DNA of 64,000 nt from Isoetes taiwanensis (taxonomy: Eukaryota > Streptophyta > Lycopodiopsida > Isoetales > Isoetaceae), in assembly GCA_021234155.1 (NCBI GenBank), contig JAJEKV010000005.1, positions 5,084,952-5,148,951 of the forward strand, in the 5' to 3' direction. Positions 50,682-64,000 of this stretch are shown here, piece by piece. Made by a program: the position numbers and the translations under genes. The stretch's first letter is position 1. Each line of letters starts with the position of its first letter. The notes beneath the pieces are model-generated. The model worked only from the letters and a program-made list of their open reading frames with translations. It had not been told where the DNA came from and searched no databases.

Positions 50682-50705
50682 CGCCCCTAACAATAGTTAG
50701 GGGCG
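50682..50705. repeat. Perfect 10-bp palindrome near the right end of H3
   Basis: CGCCCCTAAC and GTTAGGGGCG are perfectly complementary across the loop AATA. The position matches the palindromes of H1 and H2. Confidence 0.95.
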
Positions 50706-50812
50706 TTTTGTCTCTCAAAGGGAGAGCCAAATTTTTGACTCTCCCTTCATCTCTCGCCATCTCCCATCTCTCCCCATCTCTCAAATTGTCTCTCAACCCC
50801 CATGTGGCCAAC

Positions 50813-51374
<562 letters not shown>

Positions 51375-54300
51375 GAACTCGCGACCATCAGGTTATGTGC
51401 GTGGAATATAAATGGCCTCGACATAACCAAGCTGAAATCATTAGAAATAGAAAAGTGGGATATCATCTTTTTTACGGAGACACATGAACATGAAGAGCTT
51501 AGTTTACCAGCTTTACCAGGTTTTGTATGCATAGACTCTGTATGGTATAAAAAGGGATGGAGGTTAAGGGGCTTTGGAGGCATTGCTTGTTACTGCAGAA
51601 CAAAATTAACGCATTTAGTCAGAAGAGTTGAGAAACATTCTTCCAAACAAACATTATGGGTGGAGTTAGTAGGTGCAGACCGGAAGGTCTTTGTTGGAGG
51701 ATGCTATTTTCCGCCTCGGGAGTCACCAATCTATGATCGATGTGATCTGGATAGGGACGACCCATTTTTCTATCTTGAACAAGATATATTGGAGATTATG
51801 AACCTCGGAGAAATAATCCTAGTAGGGGATTTCAATGCTCGCATAGCAAATAAACAGGCAAATATGGTAGGCTCGTCCAAGGAGGCAATTTGGCTAGAAA
51901 TGCTGGACGAAGCTGAGGTAAGCAAAGCTGGATGGGGGAGAAGCACTGAAGACACTTATGGATATGTTACACCTCAAGGGGGACACTTCCTGAACATGTG
52001 TGGGGGGTTGGGTTTGGTTGTCTACAATGGGATTGCCAAGTATCCACTCTCAGGAAAATGCACATCAGTTGGCTCAATGGGAACAGGCATGAGTGTGGTA
52101 GATTACTTAGTTGCGGGAGAACACTCAATGGAAATAATTCATGATTTCTACATCGGAGACTGCCCGGAGTCGGATCACATGCCGCTAATCTTTGAGCTAA
52201 AACTCCCAAGCAAGCTGAATCATATGGCACCAGGTAAGAGCTACACCTCGCTTTCTTTCGATTTCCATAAAGCAAAGATGTATATGGATCTCTGTGAGCA
52301 TAAGGTGAAAAATGTGCAATGGCCAGAAAAGGCTAGTGATATAGATGCTAAGCTCAGTGTGATTCTGTTGGAGGCTGCGACCGAATGCTTTAGCTCTTTT
52401 CGAAGAGCTCAGGGGCTGCCATGTAACCATTGGTTTGATAAGGAATGCAAACAGTCACGCAAGCTATACAAGGAAGCTAAGGGGAGCGATAAGCGGGAAA
52501 AGAGAAATATATACATGAAAATGGTAAGAAGGAAAAAAAGGGAGTATACAACAGTAAGGCAGTTGGAAATGGTAGACATGCTAACGAAGGACCCAAAAAG
52601 ATTCTGGAGTAAGCTGAAATGTAAGGCGGCTAAAGGGCTAGATCTAGACCCTGATAGGCTTATACACCAGATTAAGAAGTTGTACCACGTAGATGGCATT
52701 GATGAAAGATTGGGAAAGAGCAATGATAACTTATTGATCCACGCAGTAGATGTTGAGAGAGGGATCCAGAAACTTGCTAATGGGAAGGCATCAGATATGT
52801 TCGGGCTAAAGGCCGAGATGGTTAAGTGGGTGGGACCGGGGACATCAGAAGTGATTGGTAAATTGTTGAATGCTGCTATACGGGATGGTTTCCCACATAG
52901 TTGGCAGATGAACCGGGTAGTTCCTGTGCATAAATCAGGGGACACAGGGGATCCCAACAACTACAGAATGATCATGGTCAGCAGCCTCTTTGCAAAGCTT
53001 TTTGCAACCATAGTAGAGCATAAAATAAGCTCCTGGGCAGAGGAGAATGGAAAAAGATCTAATATGCAAGCAGGTTTTAGACCAAAAAAAGCTACGGTAG
53101 ACCATATCTTGGTGCTCAGAACTATAATAGATTCTGTGAAAAAGACAAAAAAGCCACTTTTTACGCTCTTTGTTGATTTCTCTAAAGCGTTTGATACAGT
53201 CATTTCCAGAATGCAGTTGCCGCGCTATATGAAAAAGTTTGGGTACATCTATCTTTCCCTCTGCCACAGGATGTGGGAATCGAGAGTAACATTGGGGTCA
53301 AACAGGGGTGTCCGTTATCACCTACTCTGTTCGGCATATTCATTGATGAGTTAGAAGATTGGATCACTAAAAGTGGAGGAGACGGGGCAACGCTAATGGG
53401 GTATGTAATTTTTCTGCTTCTATACGCTGATGATGTAGTCATATTTGCTAGAAGCAAGGAGGGATTACAAAAACACTTAACAGCTCTAGCGGCTTTTTGT
53501 GAGGTGATGGATATGAGAGTCAACCTATCCAAGACTAAAATCATGATATTTGGCACTCAGAAGACGGACAGGTATACTTTCAGTTACAAAGGGGACAAGG
53601 TGGAGGTAGTACCTACTTATAAATATTTAGGTCTACTAGTGGATCAATCTTACAGGTGGAATAAGGCGGTGGATCAAAGAGTTGATGGGGGGCTGAAAGC
53701 ATTGTTTGCGATGCAGAGGCAATGCAAGAATGCAGACATTGTTGACTTTGGGTTAAAGAAAAGACTGTTTTGCGCATTGGTTCAACAAGCAGTTTTGTAT
53801 GGATGTGTAATATGGGGACCAGGTTTATCTTTGGACAGATAGAAGAAAGTAGAAAAAGTCCTAAAGAAGTTTCTACTTGCGGAAATGGGAGTAAAGGTAC
53901 AAACGCCTTATGCTATGCTGCTTGCAGAGGCAGGTCTAATGCCATTAGAGGGCGAAGCCCTATGCCAGACAGTCGTATATGTGTGGAAATTGAAGGCCTT
54001 GGATGACCAAGCTCTACCACATGCTGCTATGAAACACAGTGAGAGCAAAGGGTGGTATGCTGATTTTCTTAAGTGGCTAAAAAAGTGGGACATTGCTGTT
54101 GAGAATATCCCATCAGATGCATTGCAGGCAAGGCTATACGTGTGGGAAAGAGTTAAACAAAAGATGTGGAGCGGGGGCAAGCAAAAAATGGAAAATTACA
54201 GGAAATGGATGAATCCAGGACTGACTGAGGTGTCTTACCTGAGAGAAAACATATCACTGCATAAGAGGCACACAATATGCAGAATGCGTCTCAGCTCACA

Positions 54301-54562
54301 CCACCTAGGGATTGAGGTGGGTCGGTGGGGGGATATACCACAAGAACTCCGATTGTGCAGAGTATGTGAGGAGAACACTTTAGAGGACGAGACTCATGTC
54401 ATTTTACATTGCCCAGCATATCAAGACATAAGAGGGCACCATGCAGTTCGAGTCAGCACCCTTGTGGAATTCTTTAATTTACCTGCGAAGGTAATTGGTA
54501 AATTCCTAACAGATATTCTAGAATTGAGAGAGCAAATATGCGGGGGTACAAAACACTTTTAG
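51375..54562 (+). pseudogene. LINE C ORF2: endonuclease and RT, with lesions
   Basis: The frame is open from the UAG to about 53,200. It shows 'CAWNINGLD' (endonuclease Asn), 'TETHEHEE' (Glu), 'LVGDFNARIANKQ' near 51,820, 'ESDHMPLIFEL' near 52,170, then RT 'NRVVPVHKSGD', 'QAGFRPKKATVDHILV' and 'FVDFSKAFDTV' (near 53,170-53,200). There about 80 nt are missing and the frame shifts. The rest (53,273-54,562) has 'GVKQGCPLSPTLFGIFIDE', 'LYADDVVIFA' near 53,420, one TAG at 53,840-53,842, and the C-terminal 'RMRLSSHHLGIEVGRWGD' with knuckle 'CRVCEENTLEDETHVILHC'. Catalytic residues survive, but the deletion removes the segment between RT motifs A and B, so the copy should be inactive. Confidence 0.85.
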
Positions 54563-54665
54563 AAGATTACGAGTCATATTTAGGAGAGGACCGGTGCTCT
54601 CCCAAGCGTAGGAGAGGTCAGTATAAACTGTGGTGTTTTCCGGTCTTCTTGTAAAAATCGTCTCA

Positions 54666-54679
54666 TAGACGATGGTCTA
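54666..54679 (+). other. LINE C 3' stem-loop
   Basis: TAGAC and GTCTA pair across 'gatg', a slightly shortened version of the A/E-type stem. Confidence 0.6.
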
Positions 54680-54701
54680 GTAGGTGAAAATAACCAAATT
54701 T

Positions 54702-54704
<3 letters not shown>

Positions 54705-54768
<64 letters not shown>
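54705..54768. repeat. (TC)n between LINE C and the MITE
   Basis: About 64 nt of pure TC follow the LINE C tail. Confidence 0.97.
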
Positions 54769-54769
<1 letters not shown>

Positions 54770-54770
54770 G

Positions 54771-56724
<1,954 letters not shown>

Positions 56725-56739
56725 AACTTGCTGTCTAAT

Positions 56740-56754
56740 AGGCCTGTGTGGCCT
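56740..56754 (+). other. LINE D 3' stem-loop
   Basis: AGGCC and GGCCT pair across 'tgtgt', the same stem as in LINEs B and F. Confidence 0.75.
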
Positions 56755-56788
56755 CCCATAGACGTAATACATTTTATTTCATTTCATC

Positions 56789-57092
<304 letters not shown>

Positions 57093-59230
57093 ACTATAGC
57101 AGATCCCAAAAATTCTGGAATAAGCTTAAGCCTAAGATGAAGCGGTGAGACCCACTGGGAAACCATGGCTTTAGTAAGCCAAGGGCGTGAAGTCGTATCA
57201 CATGCCTAGGGGCCAATGTCGGCAATATTGACTTTACGGGATGTAGGCTGGTGCTTTGATTTGGAAGACTTAGAAGAAGGGTTAAGTCATCTTGCCAACG
57301 GGAAAGCGGCCGATTCAATTGGGCCGTAGTGAAATGTTCAAATGGGCGGGTAACTCAATACATGTTGCATTGTTGTCATTATTTAACAATGTTTTGGCGC
57401 AAAGGGTTTCCTCGCGACTTGGCAAACCGAACGAAGTTATCCCCTTGCATAAAGCCGAGATGAGAATGATCCCGAAATTACCGAATGATTCCGGGTTAGT
57501 AGTTTATATGCCAAATTATTTGTCGCTATGTCAATTGTAAATTGAGCACTGGCTGAAAAACATAATGTTAGAGCCAATGGACAGGCAGGCTTTAGACCAA
57601 AAAGATCTACAGTTGATCATTTGGTTACTTTGGAAGCTATGGTTGATTCGGTTAAGGGTAAGAAAAACCCCTTTATGCTCTTTTGTTGATTATGCTAAGG
57701 CATTTGACACGGTATCTCGTGAGCAATTTATGGGAGAGAATGGAGGCCCTAGGGGTACCAATTGAGCTTAGGCATGCAAAGGAAGATACTTTATGATAAA
57801 GTTTTGGTACAAACTATCATCCCCTACATTGAGCAATGCGCAGATGTGGTAGAAAGCAATATTGGAGTGAAGCAAGGGTGCCCCATTGTGGCACACTATT
57901 TGGCCTATTCATAGACCAACTACAGGCTTGGATGTCCGAATCTGGGCGGGATGGGACCCCATTGTTTAGATGCATGGTTCTATTGCTCTTATATGCTGAT
58001 GATGTTGTTCTTCTTTCCCGCTCAAATGGAAGGCATGCGTAGCATTTAGATCTTGGCACATTTCTCGGAACGTAAAAGTATGGGGGTAAATATGTCAAAG
58101 ACTAAGATGATGGTATTTGGGACAAATAAAGTAGATCATCTTAAATTCCTCTATCATGGAGAACCCGTGGAAATTGTCACCTCATATAAGTATCTAGGGA
58201 TACATGTGGACAAGGGGCATAGTGGAACTCTTTGTTGAGCATAGAGTAAATGGAGGCCTGAAAGCATTATATAGCATGCAACGTAAAAGTGGAAAAAAGG
58301 TAAATATGGGACTTTAGAAAGCATTACATTATATCGTGTCTGCTGGTCCAAACAGCTTTTGCTCTATGGGTGTGAAGTATGGGGGCCGGGATTATCAGAG
58401 AATCCTCGAAAAAGGTTGAGAAAGTGCGAGAAGAAGTTCTTGAGAACGTAATTGGGTACTAAAGCTCAAACTCTATATGATATGTGCTTGTAGAGTGTGG
58501 CATGATGCCACTAGAGGCCAAGCCTTATGCGGAACGCTTACATATCTCTCTAAGTTGCTATTTGATATGCCGTAAGATAGCTTACCAAGGCTAGCATTAG
58601 AAGAAACAAGAGACAAGGGATGGTACTCGATATTAGGAATGGATGAGGAAGTGGGGATGGACATTCATGGTATAATGGAGAATAAGGGCAATCTAAGAGA
58701 GTGGGTGCATGAGCACCTCATTAGAAGAAGCCGGAGAGTCCAGGAGACAAAAAAAAACATTTCTATAGACAAGATATAAATCCCACTCTCCAAGAGGCCA
58801 AATACCTCAAGGAAGGTGTGTCTTTTGGCCGCATGCATGATAAGCGTGGATGCGGCTTAGCTCCCATAGGCTTGGGGTTGAAGTAGGACGTTGGAGTAAT
58901 ATTCCCCATGAATTGAGATTTTGCAAAAGTATGCAATATGGGAGAAGTAGAAGATGAATTACAAGTCATTGTAAAGGTGTCCGTCATACTAGAATTCGAG
59001 ATAATGGGTTATCCATTCAAACTCTTTCTTCGGAATTCTTTGATATGCCCTGGACATCACATTGGGAAATACTTGAAGGAAATATTGATCTGAGAGAGAG
59101 CGGTTAATGAGTATTAAAGATTGTAATGTTATACATGATGAGAGATGGGGAAGAGTCTAATGCATTCTTGTTAGAAGATGCATTAGAGGATATCTTTTAT
59201 AACGTTGAATATATACATTGATCGTCTCAT

Positions 59231-59244
59231 AGACCTGGTGGTCT
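59231..59244 (+). other. LINE E 3' stem-loop
   Basis: AGACC and GGTCT pair across 'tggt', identical to LINE A. Confidence 0.7.
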
Positions 59245-59280
59245 ACAGACGTAATAAATACAATATTTCATTTCATCATT

Positions 59281-59467
<187 letters not shown>

Positions 59468-59541
59468 AGGCACTGACCTAGGCACTACTGTAGTGTGCGT
59501 TTGGCTTTTCTGGCATTTTCGACACTATTTCTGGGTCTATA

Positions 59542-60270
59542 ATGGCTGTACCTAAAGGTCCCAAAACCTCCAAAAAGCCACAAAAGGCAGTAGACAAAGA
59601 TTCAAAAGGAGAGTCGTCTGAGCAACCAGAAGCAAAGATTTCTTTGTTGACAATATGGAAGGAACTTTCGGCCTTCAGACAGGAGGCTGCATTGCATGAA
59701 GAGAAGTTTTTGGCAGAAATTTGTAGCCCGAGGGCTGAGAAAAAGACACTAAGAGGAGATTTTATGCAAATGAAAGAGGAAGTAAAGTTTGTTAAGTCAA
59801 GAAGGTGCAAGAGGCAAAGGCAGAAGAAGCTATACCTGAGCAAATAAATGTAGAAATATCATATCTGAGACATTCTTTTGAAGAATATGTGGAGATACAT
59901 GAGAGAAAACAAAGAGCCCTTAATCTTCGGATTGTAGGATTGGCGGAAAAGGAGAAGGAAGACACCAAAGAAGTAGCCTTGAGATTCTTTAAGGAAGACA
60001 TGCAGGTAAAGGATCTGGTTCTTGTTGATGCATTTAGAATTGGTAAGAAGGATCAGGGAACAAGACATATCCTGGTTAAATTCACAAAGAGATGACCGTT
60101 TTCATGTGCTCAAACAAAGGCATATGCTGAAAGGAAGATTCATTTGGGTAAATGATGACCTTACCAATAAGCAATTGCAGGAGAAGAAACAAGAACTAGC
60201 AAAGTTCAAAGATGCGAAGACAAATAACTTGAAGGTGAATGGAATAAAGGCAAGACGATCGTACTTGTAA
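59542..60270 (+). pseudogene. LINE F ORF1, frameshifted
   Basis: The start MAVPKGPKTSKKPQK is followed by 'LLTIWKELSAFRQEAALHEE' (coiled coil), as in LINE B. A frameshift near 59,800 leads to 'EISYLRHSFEEYVEIHERKQ' and the RRM-like 'LNLRIVGLAEKEKEDTKE', 'DAFRIGKKDQGTRHILVKF'. A further shift near 60,095 leads to 'RFIWVNDDLTNKQLQEKKQE' and on to about 60,250. It aligns with LINE B ORF1 over its whole length. It encoded the RNA-binding LINE protein before the frame was lost. Confidence 0.8.
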
Positions 60271-63198
60271 GAGATCTTAGAATAGCAATCTGAAATATCA
60301 ACAGATTGACTATTAATAAGGTGCTAAGCATGCAGGAAATCTTAGATCCTACTGATGTGATATGTTTTAATGGAGACTAAGGAACGCGATCTGTTTACTC
60401 TACCTGAAATTGAAGGTTTTTGAATTGATATTTTTAGTTAACAATAAAAGGTTCAGTGATAAGGATGTTGATAATGGCGGGGAGGCTTGTTTTGTAAGAC
60501 CACGATTCAGAGACGTAATTCAAGGAGTGAGTATGTTTGGTTAGAATTAAAAGGCTGTTACAAAATGCACCCAGACATAATAACCAAACATATGTAGAGA
60601 CAGAGGCTTGTAGTGAGGATGTCTTTTTTGCTTTGAACAGGATATTATGAAGTATCAAGAAAAGGGAAATGTGATATTAACAGGGGACTTTAATGCAAGA
60701 ACAGGGAATCTGCAGGCAGCCATCTTCACAGGAGACAAAGACCCACTTTGGCTGGAATCCATGGATGATAAGGAGCATAAAGTTTGTGGCAGAAAAAGAG
60801 AGTCATGGACAAGATCGTAACCAAAACGGGTAGGCAATTCTTGAGTTTATGTGGGAGTGCTAATCTCTTGATCTGCAATGCGATGAATAGATTTCCAAGT
60901 ACGGTGAAGAATACATGCAGAATGAGAAGTATTGTGGACTATTTAGAAATGTCAGAAAAACGTTTAGAAGATATCACAAGTTTTGAAGTTGGGAAAGAAG
61001 AGATAGAATCTGATCGCAGTCCTCTGTTTTTCAATTTGCGGGTCAGCAAGCCCGATGAGTCACCAAAGTCTGAACAAATACACTATTCCCTGAAACCACA
61101 TTTGCAGACTCAGCACCGCAGTTGTGTTGAGCAGAAAATAGCAATCCACTCCTGGGAAAATGATTTAGATACATTGAGTCAGCAATTAAAAAAATGATTT
61201 AGATACATTGAGAGGCACTCCTTACACAAGGCAAAAAAGGAACTACCATGTAAGGCTTGGTTTGACCGGGATTGTAGAAATGCCAAAGAAAAGTGGAAAA
61301 GAGCAAACACAGATCATAAAAATTCCTATAAACAGCAATATAAGAATCTAGTGCGCAATAAGAAGAGATTGTTTATAAAAAACCGCCAACAACTTCTCTG
61401 TCAACGTTATTTGGATGAGCCCAAATTATTCTGGCGTGGTCTTAGGAATCATAAACAAGAGGAGATACCATTAGACACGCAGGAATTATGGAGACATGTG
61501 GTCAGCTTGTACCATAGCGAAGGCATATCTAAGGAGGAAGAAGGCTGGAAATCAGACTTATCAATTTCAGTAGAGGAGGTTGCCAATGGCATTGCTTCCC
61601 TTGCAAATTGTAAAGCTCAAGACATTCATAGTTTAAAAGCTGAACATTTAAAGTGGGCAGGCCCCCTAATACATCCTTTGGTGGCAAATATGTTTAATAT
61701 GGTGATGAAGAAGGGATTCCCCTCTGACTGGTGTCGGAATAGAGTAGTCCCGGTGTATAATGGCGGATTAAGACATGAGGTGAACAACTACCGGACAATT
61801 ATGATAAGTAATTTGCTCTCTAAATTATTTTCCACAATTCTAGAAAAGAGGATAAGTACGTGGGCAGAACTTAATCAAAAAAGAGCAGAATCACAGGCTG
61901 GTTTTGGGCTAGGGAGATCCACTTTAGATCATCTACTTGCGTTGAAAACTATATTTGATAAGGTAAAGGGCTCAAAGAAGCCAGTGTTTGTGGCATTTGT
62001 GGACTTCAAGAAAGCCTTCGACAAAGTGCCAAGAAACCAATTGTGGAGAAGATTAAAAAAACTAAATGTGCCTCGTGAGCTTAGAGACGCGGTACGAGTA
62101 CTATATGAAAAGGTGCTTGTACAACTGTCTCAACCTTTCTCTTTAGAAGTAAAAGAATGTATAGTAGGGGTTAAGCGAGGGTGTTTGCTATCCCCTACAT
62201 TATTCGGCATATTTATTGACAGCTTATTGGAGTGGCTCCATGATAATTGCCCAGGGGGTCGCGAGGTACATGGGTATGTGATTCAGCTGTTGATGCATGC
62301 CGATGATGTGGTCGCCTTTGCACGATCCAAAGAGCACATGCAGAGACATTTAGATGGTCTGGCAAATTTTTGTGATCAAACGGGTATGCAGATGAATTAT
62401 TGAGCAAGTTCAGAATTTGTTTTTAAGGCTTGAATTGGGGGTAAAAGCTCAGACGCCATACCCTTGATGTTGGGCTGAAAGCGGGCTCTTGCCTTTAGAG
62501 GGTGAAGCAATTATAAGATGCATTTCATACCTTAAAAGGTACTACGCATGAATGAGTCAAGAATCACACGTAAGGCCCTAATGTCAAGTAATGAGAAAGG
62601 GATTTTGTTGGATGTTAAGCAATGGTTGGGAAAATGGGACATATCCTAGGATAAAGTGGTATTGGTAGACTCAGAACTGCGAAAGTGGGTATCTGAAAGG
62701 ATATATAAGAAGATATGGTCACAACCTAAGATAAAGATGATTTTATACAAGATGAATATCAATCCCAATTTGGAACCAGCAGGTCACTTGAAGGAAGATC
62801 TTTCCATTCAAAAAAGTCATGTTATATGCCGAATTCGATTAAGCTCACATCATCTTGGGGTCGAAATGGGGAGATGGGGTCATATCATACCGAGGGACAG
62901 AAGGTATTGCAAGCTATGTGACGCACAACAAGTAGAAGATGAATATCATACGCTGCTCCAATGTGAAGCATATGGTAAGTTAAGGGAGGAGTATAGGATA
63001 TACTACAGGGATCTCCCATCCTTATTTACCTTAAAAGGTGACATCTTGGGGAAGTATGTAATTGAACTTCTCAAATATAGATATTTCTGCTTGGATACCC
63101 AAAATGATGTTAACATAGATGATATAGATACTTGGAGTGAGAGTGATGGGCTAGATGAGGACTCGGGGACTCATCTTTTGTTTTATAATGATGTTTGA
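60271..63198 (+). pseudogene. LINE F ORF2: endonuclease and RT, broken
   Basis: Readable parts in order: 'LRIAI' then a stop in place of Trp, then 'NINRLTINK' near 60,280-60,320. 'ILTGDFNARTG' (endonuclease) lies near 60,675 and 'ESDRSPLFFNL' near 61,005, where the catalytic His of SDH reads Arg. RT (61,351-62,403) has 'NRVVPVYNGG', 'QAGFGLGRSTLDHLL', 'FVDFKKAFDKVP' and 'GVKRGCLLSPTLFGIFID', with the YADD box reading HADD ('LLMHADDVVAFA'). At about 62,400 the frame jumps to 'LRLELGVKAQTPYP', a deletion of about 100 codons. The C-terminal frame 62,656-63,198 has 'RIRLSSHHLGVEMGRWGH', 'CKLCDAQQVEDEYHTLLQC' and ends 'GTHLLFYNDV'. It is inactive. Confidence 0.85.
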
Positions 63199-63214
63199 AG
63201 AATCATTGTCTAAT

Positions 63215-63230
63215 AGGCCCTTTGAGGCCT
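63215..63230 (+). other. LINE F 3' stem-loop
   Basis: AGGCC and GGCCT pair across 'ctttga', the B/D/F type. Confidence 0.75.
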
Positions 63231-63243
63231 TCCAATGGACATA

Positions 63244-63441
<198 letters not shown>

Positions 63442-64000
63442 TAGCGTTAGCCACATGCGACACGATTTTTTGTCTCTCATGCTATACGGCAAGAGACAAG
63501 AAATATACGGTATAGCTCGAGAGAAGATGAGAGACGAGCTTCTCTCGATGCCTAACAGGTCCCTCTAAACGTTTTCCTTCCTTTTCCACTCCGATAGGTC
63601 TGATCTTATGGGATATTTCCTTTTTGAAGCATTCTTCGAAAATCAAGATATGGTATATTTTGAGTTCTTTGAGCCCACTTCTTAGCAGCAAGTTTTAGGG
63701 TTCTTGCATCTGGATTCTATAAGAAATCAGTTGATTATGTCCTTGCCCTATCAAAACATCAAGGACAACGACATTTCAGCATTTTGACAAATGGATCCGG
63801 TCATTTTAGGTATGATTGCAATGCTTATAATGGCCATTTTGCTCGGTTTAGCAATGCAGAAGTTCTGCTTGAATCTGATACAAGATAATGAACAGATCCC
63901 ATGGCAACAATAGACGAGGAAGAGCCATTGGAAGACAATACCAGTTTTCAATGTGCATCTTCCATCTTACTTTTGGATGCAGCATCTCGATTAAGAAGAC
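63442..64000 (+). mobile_element. PIF/Harbinger element H4, left part only
   Basis: The left terminus (T)AGCGTTAGCCACATG (63,442-63,457) resembles TGCGTYGGCCACATG of H1/H2. An imperfect hairpin with 'tgctatacgg' and 'ccgtat' arms follows near 63,471-63,524, as in H3. A transposase start at 63,791 matches H1 and H2. The element runs off the window. Confidence 0.75.
63791..64000 (+). pseudogene. H4 Harbinger transposase, N-terminal part
   Basis: It begins MDPVILGMIAMLIMAILLGL, closely matching the start of H1 and H2, and again strongly hydrophobic. After about 37 codons the frame hits TAG at 63,911-63,913, but a -1-type shift just before gives 'DPMATIDEEEPLEDNTSFQ', which aligns with 'DPMTLFDEED' of H1. 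So a small indel near 63,890-63,897 breaks the frame. The catalytic domain lies beyond the window. Confidence 0.7.

Overview
The window looks like repeat-dominated nuclear DNA of a land plant. It holds plant-type L1 LINE 3' ends with zf-RVT domains, a Ty3/gypsy integrase of plant type, PIF/Harbinger DNA transposons with a Myb/SANT partner gene, a splice-bordered exon, and no prokaryotic gene organisation. The main LINE family has an L1-type ORF1 of the RRM/coiled-coil kind and a C-terminal Cys/His knuckle, which is not what flowering-plant L1 elements usually carry. A fern or another non-seed plant is therefore plausible, but this is inference. I saw no clearly intact host gene, tRNA, rRNA or CRISPR array.

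Left part (1-34,970). A segment of about 6 kb occurs twice in direct orientation (about 3-6,075 and 17,632-23,790). Each copy starts with a reverse-oriented LINE 3' end, carries a small exon-like block, several copies of a short interspersed repeat, and the beginning of a LINE ORF1-like sequence. Between the copies lie a decayed Ty3/gypsy integrase with a candidate LTR (6,076-9,794), an unrecognised stretch, two polypurine arrays (12.2-13.3 kb and 15.4-16.1 kb) with a reverse-oriented 5'-truncated LINE between them, and a tRNA-like SINE candidate. From 24.3 to 34.97 kb there is mostly featureless AT-rich DNA with fragments of LINE ORF1, endonuclease and 3' end.

Right part (34,971-64,000). This is a nearly continuous mosaic in which almost every junction is a pure (TC)n tract: Harbinger H1, LINE A, Harbinger H2, LINE B, short Harbinger H3, LINE C, a small MITE, LINE D, LINE E, LINE F, Harbinger H4. 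All elements share one orientation, and the sense strand of every LINE continues into the pyrimidine strand. The one reverse LINE (G, 13.3-15.4 kb) obeys the same rule, because it sits in purine-rich plus-strand DNA. LINE B is nearly intact (one 1-nt frameshift). In LINEs B and C, ORF2 follows ORF1 in the same frame after a single UAG, with no AUG at its start. The LINE 3' ends share a small stem-loop that covaries between two subfamilies.

The Harbinger elements carry a DDE transposase with a conserved hydrophobic N-terminus, a divergent Myb/SANT gene, and a third Ser/Glu-rich gene with its own TATA-like box. The best candidate for something undescribed is this microsatellite-associated pair: a LINE family and a three-gene Harbinger family that both lie in (TC)n. 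A caution runs through everything: paired copies differ repeatedly at CAG/CTG sites (for example CAG to CGT), which may be a systematic sequence error and could have created some of the apparent stops and frameshifts.
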